DNA of 56,121 nt from an uncultured Clostridia bacterium (GTDB lineage Bacteria > Bacillota > Clostridia > UBA1381). The notes under the pieces were generated by a model. The model saw only the letters and a list, made by a program, of their open reading frames with translations. It made no database searches and was not told where the DNA came from. The stretch is from positions 1 to 56,121 of the forward strand of contig CANQJC010000013.1 of the NCBI GenBank assembly GCA_947624165.1. The letters are read 5' to 3'. Positions 8,254-17,796 of the stretch are shown piece by piece (positions within the stretch are counted from its first letter, which is position 1; every line of letters begins with the position of its first letter). Position numbers and translations under genes: made by a program.

Positions 8254-9741
8254 TCACGCCTTTTTTATAATTTCCTTCCACTTTTCATAAGCCGCGTCCC
8301 ACTCGTCGCTGTCCTGCGGCTCATATGTGGCGATATCGAACGAATTTCTTACCACGCGTCTGCCCTCGTTCAAATCCTTTATCGCGCCCATCGCCATCGC
8401 CTGCACGATAACGTTTCCGATGCTTGTCGCTTCGACGGGACCCGCGCTGACAACGCGCTTCGTCGCGTTAGCCGTGAAGCGGCATATCATCTTATCCTTA
8501 ATACCGCCGCCGACAATGTTGACAACGTTGTATTTATTACCCGTGGCCGCTTCCATGCCCTCTACCGTCTGACGGTACTTGAACGCGAGACTTTGAGCGA
8601 TACATCTTACGATCTCACCCTTTGTCTCGGGAACCTTCTGACCCGTTTTTTCGCAGTATTCTCTGATACGCTTGGGCATATTACCCGGGGTTTGGAAAGC
8701 GGGATAGTCGGGGTCGATAAGGCTCGCGAACGGTTCTGCGGCGTTTGCCTGTCTCTCAAGCTCGTCAAAGCTCAAAAGCTCGCCTTCTCTTTCCCACTGT
8801 CGTCTCGACTCCTGTATGAGCCACAGTCCCATTATATTTTTAAGGAAACGAATGGACTTGTTCACGCCGCCCTCGTTCGTGAAGTTGTATTCAAACGCGC
8901 CGTCCGACGTGTTCGGCTTGTCAAGCTCCACGCCCATCAGCGACCATGTGCCGGACGATATGTAAATAAAGTCCTTCTGGTCGACAACGGGAACGGACGC
9001 GACCGCGCTGCCCGTATCGTGCGACGCGACGGCTACCACGGGTATCTGCTCTATACCCAGCTCCTCGGCAAGCTCCGGCTTGATTTTTCCGACGATTTCA
9101 CCCGGGAAAATCACGTCGGTGAGGATATCGGTCGGAATACCCATTTTCTTAAGCATGTCATATGACCATTCATACTTCTCGCTGTTATAGAATTGAGTGG
9201 TGGACGCGTTCGTATACTCCGTTTTCTTAACTCCCGTGAGGAAGAAATTAAACAGATCCGGCATCATCAGCATTGTTTTCGCGTTTTTGAGCGCGCTGTC
9301 GCCCGAAAGCTTCGCCGCAAGAAGCTGGTAAAGCGTATTGAACCAGTTAAACGCTATACCCGTTTCCTTAAATATCTCTTTTTTGGGAACGAGCTTAAAC
9401 GCTTCGTCATACATTCCCTCGGTGCGCGTGTCGCGGTAATGGTACGGATTACCCAAAAGCTTATCGTTTTCGTCAAGCAATCCGTAATCGACAGCCCATG
9501 TGTCGATACCGATACAGTCTATGTCACGGTCGCCGGAGTTGGCGCACTTTAAAATGCCCTGCTTGATTTCGAAAAACAGACGAAGAACGTCCCAGTGCAG
9601 ATCACCGTTAATATTTACGGGATCGTTCGAGAAGCGATGCTTTTCCTCAAGCGTCAGCTTTTCTCCGTCAAACGTCGCAAGCATGGCGCGTCCCGACGAC
9701 GCTCCGAAGTCAAATGCCAAAAATTTATACGTTTTCCCCAT
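8254..9741 (-). CDS. rhaB: Rhamnulokinase (L-rhamnulose kinase)
   Basis: 495-residue FGGY-family sugar kinase that phosphorylates L-rhamnulose to L-rhamnulose 1-phosphate in the cytoplasm. Seen: N-terminal phosphate-1 motif FDFGASSGRAML, the substrate segment GIDTWAVDYGLLD, the RhaB-typical YHYRDTRTEGM, SSGTWSLMGVEL, and the adenosine motif VNIVGGGIKDKMIC. Length is standard. AGAGGAAA lies ahead of the ATG at 9741; the upstream extension is not supported by a ribosome site. It has its own consensus promoter and terminator, so it is transcribed alone; rhaA and rhaD are not in the window. It fits the rhamnogalacturonan lyases nearby. Confidence 0.96.
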   Translation of the reverse strand: MGKTYKFLAFDFGASSGRAMLATFDGEKLTLEEKHRFSNDPVNINGDLHWDVLRLFFEIKQGILKCANSGDRDIDCIGIDTWAVDYGLLDENDKLLGNPYHYRDTRTEGMYDEAFKLVPKKEIFKETGIAFNWFNTLYQLLAAKLSGDSALKNAKTMLMMPDLFNFFLTGVKKTEYTNASTTQFYNSEKYEWSYDMLKKMGIPTDILTDVIFPGEIVGKIKPELAEELGIEQIPVVAVASHDTGSAVASVPVVDQKDFIYISSGTWSLMGVELDKPNTSDGAFEYNFTNEGGVNKSIRFLKNIMGLWLIQESRRQWEREGELLSFDELERQANAAEPFASLIDPDYPAFQTPGNMPKRIREYCEKTGQKVPETKGEIVRCIAQSLAFKYRQTVEGMEAATGNKYNVVNIVGGGIKDKMICRFTANATKRVVSAGPVEATSIGNVIVQAMAMGAIKDLNEGRRVVRNSFDIATYEPQDSDEWDAAYEKWKEIIKKA

Positions 9742-9780
9742 TTGCGTTTCCTCTTTTCTTATATAATATTTAATATAATT

Positions 9781-9809
9781 ATTATACAATGCCGCGGATT
9801 ATTTGTCAA
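9781..9809 (-). promoter_or_regulatory. Consensus sigma-A promoter of rhaB
   Basis: Minus strand TTGACA (9809-9804), 17-base spacer, TATAAT (9786-9781). Confidence 0.88.
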
Positions 9810-9854
9810 TATTTCACAAGAAAAAACTGCCGCAATTAAGAGGACAGACACGCA

Positions 9855-9890
9855 AAAAGAACCGCCGAACACAGTCGGCGGTTCTTTATT
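9855..9890 (-). terminator. Terminator of the SLH surface protein gene
   Basis: GAACCGCCGA/TCGGCGGTTC stem with a short loop, then T residues on the minus strand, 11 bases past the stop codon. Confidence 0.9.
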
Positions 9891-9900
9891 TTGCTTTTAA

Positions 9901-11919
9901 TTACGCGATATGCTGTGAATCGTAGTGGTCAAGCGTGTTTCTGATGTTTGCAAGTCTTGTGTCGATATCAACATAGCCGTGGCCGTCATACGCGCTTGTA
10001 GCCTTAAGCATAGCGTTAACTACCCAGTCCTGCTTATCGCCAAGGTCTACTATATAATACGTTTCGGGGGTAACGATCGTACCGTCCGCAGCTTCGAGAC
10101 CCATATCGTTTCTGCCGATAATGTTATTGAACATCTGGCAGAACTCCGCTCTTGACATAACTCTGTCGGGAGCAAATTCCGTATCGCTGTCACCGTTCAT
10201 GTAACCGTAAGCGTTCATGATTTCGATATACGGCTTATAAGGATTGTCGGCGATATCCTCAAACGACGTCTCCGTCGTATTGGAAAGGTTCAAGCCGCAA
10301 ACAACGAGCTTTGCAACTTCACCTCTCGTTACGGAACCTGTTTCAACGGTGTCGATACCGTCGAACGTGCCCTTGGTTGCAAGATACGCGAGACCTCTCT
10401 CGTACCATGTGCCGGCATGCTTCGCGATATTATCCGTAACGGGATACTCATCGCTCTTTGTGTTGTAGCTCTGGTCGATCATTCTCATGATCATAGCCGC
10501 AACCTGCTCTCTCGTTACATCATCATCGGGAGCCATTCTTACGTCTATATCCCATTCGGTATGACCGCCCTCTTCGTCGTCTACCCATACAAGCTCGATT
10601 TTGTCAGGCTCATAACCGAAGATATAAGCATATCCGCCCGTAAGCTCCAGCTCGTCGCCCGTGGGGAGCGGAGGAAGCGTAACCTCCGGCGTAGGCTCAG
10701 GCGTAGGCTCTACCGTGGGTTCGGGAGTCGGCTCAACAGTCGGCTCAGGCGTAGCAACCTTTGTCGCGCCCTTGTCTTCCTTCCATATGATTCTGCCCGC
10801 GCCGTTTATTGTCAGCGTGTTTGTGTGAAGCTGACCGAACAACGTACCCGAGTTAACTACCTTAGCGTCTGCGTTCGGAACGCATACTATGCCTTCAACA
10901 AATGTTGCGCCGCCGGTTATCGTGAAATCCTTTGCACCCGACGTAACGTCGCCGAGATACTTACCGCCGCCGCTGATCGTCAGCTTATCGGCGTTTGAAT
11001 AGATATTAGCCGCGATTTTGGAGTTGTTGAGTTCAACCTCGTTGAAAGACGAGTTGATGAACAGGCTGATTTGATCGGGATCGTTTAAAAGATCAAAGTA
11101 CGCCTGCGCGCTGTTGTCGTCAGTCTGAGTTCCCAGCCAGTTCCAAACGTCTACACCGTCCGTCGTCAAAGCCAAAGCGACGTTCGGCTGTGAAGTGCCG
11201 TACATGGCGTAATCGTTTATATAGATGTTAGCGTGATTTGTGCCTCTTACAGCTATATAAGGATTGTTTGCCGTTGAATTCAGCTTGTCGATTACAACAG
11301 TAACGTCGCCCGCCGTCGTATCGATGATAAGACCCTTGCCGCCGATATCGAATGTGCCGTAGTGGGTGTCCTCCGAAACTACGGTCGCTCCGGGCCAGTA
11401 TTCGTTACCGCTTCCGTTTTCTACGTAATTAGCGATTTCGGGGATTACATACGGCGTGTACGAGCACTCGAACGATGTTTGGGTATCGAGGATCGCGCCC
11501 TCGTAATCGAGCGTCGTGCTGTAAGCGTTTGTCGTCATCTGATGATCGTCGTCAACGTGGATGTATCCGTAACGATACTGATCCTCCGTCGCGCCGTCGC
11601 CGGGCGTTTTGTAGTCCCACATTCCCTTTACGCCGGAAATGAACAGACCGTCAACCTTGTTGCCCGCGCCGTTTCCGACATAAATCGTGTCGTTTGAGTA
11701 AACGCTGCCCTTGATGTACATAGCGTCGCCCACTATGTCGACCTTGCCGTTGGCTATAACCGCGAGATTGATCTCGCCGTCGGGATCTTCCGACGTGTAG
11801 CCTACGCTCTCGTAGGACTTGCCGTCATAAACGGACGGAGCCGCGGCGAACGCCGATACGGCAGTAGTCGCAACCATTGCGCATGACAGCAGCAGCGAAA
11901 CTAATTTTTTTGTTTTCAT
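9901..11919 (-). CDS. Secreted surface protein with C-terminal SLH repeats
   Basis: 672 residues. Residues 1-25 are a Sec signal peptide ending AVSAFA. Residues about 30-385 are Gly/Asn/Thr-rich with short repeated beta-strands (IYVGNGAGNKVDGLFISG, LTISGGGKYLGDVTSGAKDFTITGG), resembling a right-handed beta-helix or adhesin-like fold; I do not recognise an enzyme. A linker of TPEPTVEP-type repeats spans about 386-420. Residues about 456-653 hold two to three S-layer homology modules (TREQVAAMIMRM, TRGEVAKLVVCGL, SRAEFCQMFNNIIG), which bind pyruvylated cell-wall polymer. A near-perfect promoter with TGG in front of the -10 suggests high expression, so this could be a major S-layer or S-layer-associated protein. 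It is downstream of the PL26 gene on the same strand but independently promoted. Confidence 0.88.
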   Translation of the reverse strand: MKTKKLVSLLLSCAMVATTAVSAFAAAPSVYDGKSYESVGYTSEDPDGEINLAVIANGKVDIVGDAMYIKGSVYSNDTIYVGNGAGNKVDGLFISGVKGMWDYKTPGDGATEDQYRYGYIHVDDDHQMTTNAYSTTLDYEGAILDTQTSFECSYTPYVIPEIANYVENGSGNEYWPGATVVSEDTHYGTFDIGGKGLIIDTTAGDVTVVIDKLNSTANNPYIAVRGTNHANIYINDYAMYGTSQPNVALALTTDGVDVWNWLGTQTDDNSAQAYFDLLNDPDQISLFINSSFNEVELNNSKIAANIYSNADKLTISGGGKYLGDVTSGAKDFTITGGATFVEGIVCVPNADAKVVNSGTLFGQLHTNTLTINGAGRIIWKEDKGATKVATPEPTVEPTPEPTVEPTPEPTPEVTLPPLPTGDELELTGGYAYIFGYEPDKIELVWVDDEEGGHTEWDIDVRMAPDDDVTREQVAAMIMRMIDQSYNTKSDEYPVTDNIAKHAGTWYERGLAYLATKGTFDGIDTVETGSVTRGEVAKLVVCGLNLSNTTETSFEDIADNPYKPYIEIMNAYGYMNGDSDTEFAPDRVMSRAEFCQMFNNIIGRNDMGLEAADGTIVTPETYYIVDLGDKQDWVVNAMLKATSAYDGHGYVDIDTRLANIRNTLDHYDSQHIA

Positions 11920-11971
11920 TTTTTTCCTCTCTTTCTTTTTGAATCGGATCGCATATAAGTTCTATAATATG

Positions 11972-12001
11972 ATTATACCATTTTATGAGATACTGTGTCA
12001 A
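11972..12001 (-). promoter_or_regulatory. Strong promoter of the SLH surface protein
   Basis: Minus strand TTGACA (12001-11996), 18-base spacer ending in TGG, TATAAT (11977-11972): both hexamers perfect and an extended -10. Confidence 0.88.
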
Positions 12002-12025
12002 GCATATTGGAAATTTTTTTCATAT

Positions 12026-14617
12026 TTATTTTACCCAATCTGCCCACTCGCAGTCCTCTGCTTTTTGTGGAATATTACCTTTCGTGTATTCGAGGGCGAA
12101 TATAGTGTTCAGACACCATTGAGCCGCGAAATTTGTGCTTATCCAGAACATCTCCTTGAGAGCGTCGTTGTTGAAGTACCCTTTGACCGTCGAGCAATCG
12201 AAATTATCCTTCTTATCCTTGCCTGCAAGGGAGTGTACCAGTACCTGCCATACCTTGTACGCAAGAGCGTCGTCACGGCGTTCGCGCGCGGCGTATGCCG
12301 CGAGAGCCGCCGCCATATACGGATATTCGAATCCCTCGGGATTGATTATGCCGTCGGACGCTTTGATCTTCTCCTCCGGCGACATATAATAAAATTCGCC
12401 GTACTGCGCGAGCATATCGTGCAAATCGGTATCGAGACATTCCGCAAGCTCCATCCATACCTGCGGGCCGCCCATGCAAACGGCAAGATGCGAACCGCCC
12501 GCCGCGCTCTCTCCTATATAACCCATATGCCCCGTTTCGGGATCGTATTCATAATTGGAACCCGAAATAAGCCGCATGGGCGATTTCTTTATATCGTCGA
12601 GACCCGTTTGGATCTTATCGCGCCAGCGCGCGTCTCCCGTGCGTTCCCAAGCCGCGTACCAGTTGGAGCAGTACGTCGACCAGTCGGGACCGCTGCGCGC
12701 GTGCGTCGGCAGCTTCGTTTCCTGCCCTCTGTAAAAATAACGCAGAGGGTCCATATTGAGCGTCGCAAAATCCGCGTCCTTCACGTCGTCCATAACGTCG
12801 CCCATTCTGAAATCGCCGCCGAGGATATAATACAGCGCGCGATGATGTCCCGCCATACCTATGCGCGGCTCCTTGCACGAGTCGCCCCAATGAATTACGT
12901 TATGGCGGCTTCCGAGACCCTTAAGCGGTCCGAAGTGATATATGTCCACATCGGCACAGTGACGGCTCATCGCCTCAGCCATGGTAAATATATCCTCTCT
13001 GCCGCTGCGCAGAAACGCGTACCACAGCCAAAGCGTCGGCACAAGCTCGGTGTTCTGCCACGCGTAGCCGCCGAGGTCGTATTTCCAACAGTGACGCTGA
13101 GCGTCGTACGTGTGCATAACGTCGCCGTAATCCCACAGACCGTACCAATGACGCTGCTCGACCTCGTTCTTGTAAAATTCGAACGCCTTATCCATTTCGT
13201 CCTCAAGCCACGCCTTGAGCGGCGTGTCGCGTTCGGGAAGGCTCCACTCGCCCAACGCCTTCGTCTCGCGGTAATACGCGGGATCACACACAAGCGTCGG
13301 AGGCTTTGCGACCGCGTCCGCCTGCTTCATGATATCCTCGTCGGACGGTACGCTGTCATACATGAACAGCGTCATTTCGTTCGTATTCGCTATACCGTAA
13401 GCGGACGAGCCTATTTCGGGGAAGCCCTCGTAATACGTCTGATCGTGCGCTATGTCGTCGTAATGACGCATATCCTGCGCGGGCGCGTCCGGCGGGACTA
13501 TCCACGCCGTCAAGGACGCCGTGTCGCCGCACAGTCCGTCGGCGTAGATCGAGGTCGGATATTTCTGCCAGAAATCGCGTATACATACCGATATCCCCGA
13601 TTTGTCGTCGCCTATATAAACAAGTCCCTTGGAGCGCGCGCCCCAATTTGCCTTGATAAACGAACAGTTTTCCTTACCCGTGCTTTTTTTCACCTCGAAG
13701 CTGTCCGGCGTAGTCTGGCAGAGACGGTAGCTGTCCCATTTGGTCACGTTTTCTATCTGTTCCTCCGTCACGGGAGTTCCGTTTCTGAGATCGGTCAGTC
13801 CGTCGAGTGTGATCGTCTCGCCCGCAAGCTGTCTCGAATGTACGGGCTGTATGCCGATCGAAGGACCCAGACGCGGTCTCCATAAATTCAATATCTGCAT
13901 CGCTTCATGCATCACTCCGTGATCGCCCGCGATCTTTATGCGGCGGTTATACGGTTTGCCGTGCGTGCGGCGCGTAAACACAACGCCCGCGCCCTTGATA
14001 AAGTCTGCGGCGTCGTCGCCGTCATAAAGGAACGTATGCGTTATTTTTACTGACGGCTCGTCATGGTAAAGCGCAAATCTGACGATAAAGCGCAGAAATT
14101 CATCGCAGCCGTTTTTGTGCGCGCCCGTGATTTTTATAACGGTACGCGCCGCGCCGTTTTTTTCGACCCGCACGTCCTCGATCTCACCTTTAAATTCCGT
14201 AACGCTCGTAATTTGCGCGCCGTCCTCTTTGCTTCGTCTTTCACGGAGCACCTTTAGCGACGCGTCGGCGTAGGGCGTATTCATAAGCACATTTCCCGAT
14301 TTCGGGAAAAAGGCGCGGAACAGCCCGTTGTCAACCGTTATCCCGCTGTCGGTTTCCGTTACTTTGTTTCCCATATAAACGGCGTAAGCCTGATTCGTAA
14401 GCGTAAGTCCGTTCTCCGCGACCTTCGCCGTGTGCGAAGTCCACTTTACGCTTCCGTCGTCCCAGTACGCGATAGGCTCCGTGTCCATAAAAACGCCTTC
14501 GTCGGGGCATATGCCCGTTTCAGGCGTGATCTCGCCCCTCTTCCACGGTACGCCCCACGTGACGTAACCGCCCTTTTCTCTGCCGTCGAGCCAATGCAGC
14601 TTCACTGAAAATCCCAT
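12026..14617 (-). CDS. Exo-rhamnogalacturonan lyase-like protein (PcRGLX/YetA, PL26-type)
   Basis: 863 residues with no signal peptide, so likely cytoplasmic. The N-terminal LHWLDGREKGGYVTWGVPWKRG and AYWDDGSVKWTSH motifs are those of the PcRGLX/YetA N-terminal barrel domain; central and C-terminal parts (WRPRLGPSIGIQPVHSRQ; alpha/alpha-barrel segments HWYGLWDYGDVMHTYD, HWGDSCKEPRIGMAGHHRALYY) follow the family. Length is close to Bacillus subtilis YetA. Known fungal members are exo-lyases cutting unsaturated units from rhamnogalacturonan I; the bacterial function is inferred. The ATG at 14617 is 9 bases after AGGAG, whereas the ATG at 14626 abuts it. It follows malic enzyme by 48 bases with no clear terminator or promoter between, and likely finishes oligosaccharides produced by the secreted PL11. 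Confidence 0.78.
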   Translation of the reverse strand: MGFSVKLHWLDGREKGGYVTWGVPWKRGEITPETGICPDEGVFMDTEPIAYWDDGSVKWTSHTAKVAENGLTLTNQAYAVYMGNKVTETDSGITVDNGLFRAFFPKSGNVLMNTPYADASLKVLRERRSKEDGAQITSVTEFKGEIEDVRVEKNGAARTVIKITGAHKNGCDEFLRFIVRFALYHDEPSVKITHTFLYDGDDAADFIKGAGVVFTRRTHGKPYNRRIKIAGDHGVMHEAMQILNLWRPRLGPSIGIQPVHSRQLAGETITLDGLTDLRNGTPVTEEQIENVTKWDSYRLCQTTPDSFEVKKSTGKENCSFIKANWGARSKGLVYIGDDKSGISVCIRDFWQKYPTSIYADGLCGDTASLTAWIVPPDAPAQDMRHYDDIAHDQTYYEGFPEIGSSAYGIANTNEMTLFMYDSVPSDEDIMKQADAVAKPPTLVCDPAYYRETKALGEWSLPERDTPLKAWLEDEMDKAFEFYKNEVEQRHWYGLWDYGDVMHTYDAQRHCWKYDLGGYAWQNTELVPTLWLWYAFLRSGREDIFTMAEAMSRHCADVDIYHFGPLKGLGSRHNVIHWGDSCKEPRIGMAGHHRALYYILGGDFRMGDVMDDVKDADFATLNMDPLRYFYRGQETKLPTHARSGPDWSTYCSNWYAAWERTGDARWRDKIQTGLDDIKKSPMRLISGSNYEYDPETGHMGYIGESAAGGSHLAVCMGGPQVWMELAECLDTDLHDMLAQYGEFYYMSPEEKIKASDGIINPEGFEYPYMAAALAAYAARERRDDALAYKVWQVLVHSLAGKDKKDNFDCSTVKGYFNNDALKEMFWISTNFAAQWCLNTIFALEYTKGNIPQKAEDCEWADWVK

Positions 14618-14665
14618 GTTTTTCATCTCCTATTATATTATATGACCGCGACGCGGTAACGTTTT

Positions 14666-15853
14666 TTATTCCGTCCTCATTTCCACACGCGCCGCACCCG
14701 TTTCGTGCGCCGCCTTCGCGACCGCCCTCGCAACGTTGCGCGCCACACGCTCGTCGAACGCGTCGGGTATTATGTACTCCTCGTTCAGTTCCGCGTCCGT
14801 TATTATCGCGGCTATCGCTTCGGCTGCGGCTATTTTCATTTCGTCGTTTATGTCTCTTGCACGCACGTCGAGCGCGCCGCGGAAAATACCCGGGAACGCC
14901 AGCACGTTGTTGATTTGGTTCGGGAAATCGCTCCTTCCCGTACCTATAACGCGTACGCCGGCTCTCTTTGCGTCGTCGGGCATGATCTCCGGCACGGGAT
15001 TCGCCATCGCAAACACTATCGGATCGCGCGCCATTCGTCCCGCCATTTCCTCCGTGAGTATCCCCGGCGCGCTTACGCCTATGAACAGATCCGCTCCGTC
15101 CAAAGCGTCCTTGAGCGAGACGTCGAGATTGTCGGGATTGGTGATTTCCGCGAGCTTCGCCTGCTCGGCGTTCATATTCGGATTACCCCTGTAAAGCGAG
15201 CCGTACTTGTCGCACATGATAACGTTTTTAAGTCCGCGCGACACAAGCAGCCGCGTTATCGCCATACCCGCCGAACCTGCTCCGTTTACAACGGCTTTGA
15301 TACGCGTTATATCCTTGCCGACTACCTTCAGCGCGTTCAAAACGGCGGCGAGCACAACGACCGCGGTACCGTGCTGGTCGTCGTGGAAAACGGGTATATC
15401 GCATTCCTCTTTCAAGCGTCTTTCGATTTCTATACAGCGCGGCGCGGAAATGTCCTCTAAATTTATTCCTCCGAACGAACCGGCGATAAGACGCACGGTG
15501 TTTACTATTTCGTCAACGTCCTTTGAACGCACGCAAAGCGGGAACGCGTCCACGTCCGCAAACGTCTTGAAAAGAGCGCATTTGCCCTCCATCACCGGCA
15601 TACCCGCCTCGGGTCCGATGTCGCCGAGACCCAAAACGGCGGTACCGTCCGTTATTACCGCCACGAGGTTGGAGCGGCGCGTATACTTGTAAGAAAGATC
15701 GGTATTCGCCGCAATTTCCAGACACGGCTCCGCAACGCCGGGCGTATACGCGACGGAAAGCTCGTCCCGATTCGTGACGCTCGCGCGGGATACGACTTCG
15801 ATTTTGCCGTGCCATTCCTCATGTTTCTTCAATGCAAATTCTTTTTTGTCCAT
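14666..15853 (-). CDS. NAD(P)-dependent malic enzyme
   Basis: 395-residue short bacterial malic enzyme, catalysing oxidative decarboxylation of malate to pyruvate. Seen: the malate-binding N-terminal domain with SVAYTPGVAEPC and the catalytic Lys within MPVMEGKCALFKTF, the metal-binding FHDDQHGTAVVVLA, and the Rossmann domain with VVNGAGSAGMAI and the following Asp (MCDKYG), which favours NAD. FAMANPVPEI is also typical. Length is standard. It has its own promoter and is followed closely by the PL26-like gene. It could supply pyruvate during growth on plant sugars, but no regulatory link is visible. Confidence 0.96.
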   Translation of the reverse strand: MDKKEFALKKHEEWHGKIEVVSRASVTNRDELSVAYTPGVAEPCLEIAANTDLSYKYTRRSNLVAVITDGTAVLGLGDIGPEAGMPVMEGKCALFKTFADVDAFPLCVRSKDVDEIVNTVRLIAGSFGGINLEDISAPRCIEIERRLKEECDIPVFHDDQHGTAVVVLAAVLNALKVVGKDITRIKAVVNGAGSAGMAITRLLVSRGLKNVIMCDKYGSLYRGNPNMNAEQAKLAEITNPDNLDVSLKDALDGADLFIGVSAPGILTEEMAGRMARDPIVFAMANPVPEIMPDDAKRAGVRVIGTGRSDFPNQINNVLAFPGIFRGALDVRARDINDEMKIAAAEAIAAIITDAELNEEYIIPDAFDERVARNVARAVAKAAHETGAARVEMRTE

Positions 15854-15890
15854 AAAATTTCCTCTCCTGCTTTATGTTACGCTTATACTT

Positions 15891-15919
15891 ATTTTAACAC
15901 AGCTTTTTTCCATATTCAA
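15891..15919 (-). promoter_or_regulatory. Sigma-A-type promoter of the malic enzyme gene
   Basis: Minus strand TTGAAT (15919-15914), 17-base spacer, TAAAAT (15896-15891), about 40 bases ahead of the start codon. Confidence 0.78.
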
Positions 15920-15998
15920 CATATTTTATCAAAATATCCTTTAGACAAAATATACAAATTTTACTGTAAAAAATGTACAATAAGTTAATAGAAATTTC

Positions 15999-16027
15999 TT
16001 TTCTTTTTGTAAAAAATATTGTATAAT
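15999..16027 (+). promoter_or_regulatory. Probable promoter of ptsI
   Basis: A perfect -10 TATAAT at 16022-16027 in an AT-rich region; the hexamer 17 bases upstream, TTTTCT, is a poor -35. About 65 bases of leader follow. Confidence 0.45.
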
Positions 16028-16094
16028 ATATATATAGGGTTATGAGAATATTAACATTACACAAATCCTGATTCCGAAGGGAGGTTTTTTCACT

Positions 16095-17759
16095 ATGATT
16101 ACCGTTACCGGAAAACCTGTGTGCGCCGGAGTGGCGTTCGGTCCTGTGTTTGTGTTCAGCCGTGAGGAAAGCGCGGTCAAACGCCGTCACGTCGAAAGCA
16201 GCGAGGATGAGATCGCGCGGTTCGAGGACGCACGCAAAAAAGCGGTTTCGGAGCTTGACATTCTCTACAACAAGGCAATCGCGGAGGTCGGAGAAGCGAA
16301 TGCGATGATTTTCAGGATACACCAAATGATGCTCGAGGATTTGGATTATACCGAATCTGTCAAAAATATAATTACGGATCAGCTTTTGAACGCGGAAACG
16401 GCTGTCGCGCAGACCTGCGACAACTTTGTGCAGATGTTCAGATCCATGGACGATTCGTATATGCGCGAACGCAGCGCGGACGTGAAAGACGTGTCGGAAC
16501 GGATTATTAAAATACTTTCGGGAAAAGATAAAAACGGGATCATTTCGGACGAACCGATAATAATAATCGCCGACGACCTCGCGCCGAGCGAAACGGTACA
16601 GTTCGACAAGGAAAAAATACTTGCGTTTGTAACGGAGGGCGGCTCCACTCATTCGCATACGGCAATACTCGCGAGAATGATGAATATTCCCGCAATGATA
16701 GGCGCGCAGGGAGCGCTTTCTGCGGAATTTAACGGAAAAAACGCTATTGTGGACGGGTTTACCGGCACGATCTACATCGAGCCGGACGAAGAGACCGTCA
16801 AAAAAATGACGGCTAAAAAACGAGAGATCGAAAGACAAGCCGCGCTTCTCGAGAAGCTGCGCGGCAAGGCAAGCGTAACAAAAGACGGTCAGCGCATCGA
16901 GCTGTGCGCCAACATAGGAAGTCTCCTCGATATTGCGGGCGTACTGAAAAACGACGCGGAAGGGATAGGGCTTTTCCGCAGCGAATTTCTGTATCTCGAA
17001 AGCAGGGATTATCCTTCGGAGGACGTACAGTTCGGCGTATACAAAGAGGTTCTTTCGAGAATGAACAATAAACGCGTCATCATACGCACGCTCGATATAG
17101 GCGGCGACAAGCAGGCAAATTATTTTCATATCCCGCGGGAGGAAAATCCCGCGCTCGGAATACGCGCAATAAGATTCTGCCTGCAGCGGCCCGATATATT
17201 TAAAACCCAGCTGCGTGCGCTTTACCGCGCGTCCGTATTCGGCAATCTTTCTGTCATGTTCCCCATGATCGTGTCCGAATGGGAGGTTTTAAAGGTACTT
17301 GAAATAATAGACGAGGTCAAAAGGGAGCTTAACGAGGAGGGTATAATGTACGCGAAAAATATCGAGCTTGGGTGCATGATAGAAACTCCGGCGGCAGCCG
17401 TCATAAGCGATATTCTTTCAAAACATCTCGATTTCTTCTCGATAGGAACAAACGATTTGACACAGTACACTCTCGCTGCGGACAGACAAAATCCGGATAT
17501 GTCGTTTTTCTGCAACGAGCATCATACCGCTATACTGCGGCTTATAAACACCGTCACCGAAAACGCTCACAAAAACGGAGCGTGGGTCGGTATATGCGGC
17601 GAGCTTGCCGCCGATACGGAGCTTACGGAGCTGTTTCTCGCCATGGGTATCGACGAGCTTTCCGTGATACCTTCGTATATTCTGCCGCTACGCAAAAAAA
17701 TCACCGAAACGGACGTTTCGGCGATAAAGGATATGGTACTGAGTAAATATCTGATATAA
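16095..17759 (+). CDS. ptsI: Phosphoenolpyruvate-protein phosphotransferase (PTS enzyme I)
   Basis: 554-residue cytoplasmic enzyme I, which takes phosphate from PEP and passes it to HPr for sugar uptake. N-terminal domain carries the active-site histidine in GGSTHSHTAILAR (His188); the C-terminal PEP-binding barrel shows GIGLFRSEFLYLE, RTLDIGGDKQ, ENPALGIRAIRFCL, EIGCM-like ELGCMIETPAA, SIGTNDLTQYTLAADR and the catalytic Cys in WVGICGELAAD. GGGAGG precedes the ATG. Length is slightly below the usual 570-575. No ptsH or EII gene is nearby, unlike the common ptsH-ptsI pair; the gene is alone between a promoter and a terminator. Confidence 0.97.
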   Translation: MITVTGKPVCAGVAFGPVFVFSREESAVKRRHVESSEDEIARFEDARKKAVSELDILYNKAIAEVGEANAMIFRIHQMMLEDLDYTESVKNIITDQLLNAETAVAQTCDNFVQMFRSMDDSYMRERSADVKDVSERIIKILSGKDKNGIISDEPIIIIADDLAPSETVQFDKEKILAFVTEGGSTHSHTAILARMMNIPAMIGAQGALSAEFNGKNAIVDGFTGTIYIEPDEETVKKMTAKKREIERQAALLEKLRGKASVTKDGQRIELCANIGSLLDIAGVLKNDAEGIGLFRSEFLYLESRDYPSEDVQFGVYKEVLSRMNNKRVIIRTLDIGGDKQANYFHIPREENPALGIRAIRFCLQRPDIFKTQLRALYRASVFGNLSVMFPMIVSEWEVLKVLEIIDEVKRELNEEGIMYAKNIELGCMIETPAAAVISDILSKHLDFFSIGTNDLTQYTLAADRQNPDMSFFCNEHHTAILRLINTVTENAHKNGAWVGICGELAADTELTELFLAMGIDELSVIPSYILPLRKKITETDVSAIKDMVLSKYLI

Positions 17760-17796
17760 GCTGCACGCGCGCAGCAGAAGCAAAACGATAACGAGT

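Noticed and set aside
11939-13885. 648-codon plus-strand open frame
   Set aside because: Antisense to the PL26-type gene (and its strong family motifs); Arg/Val/His-rich composition, no ribosome site: a shadow of a codon-biased gene.
15894-17129. 411-codon minus-strand open frame
   Set aside because: Lies opposite ptsI, whose motifs are unambiguous; composition and lack of family features mark it as a shadow.
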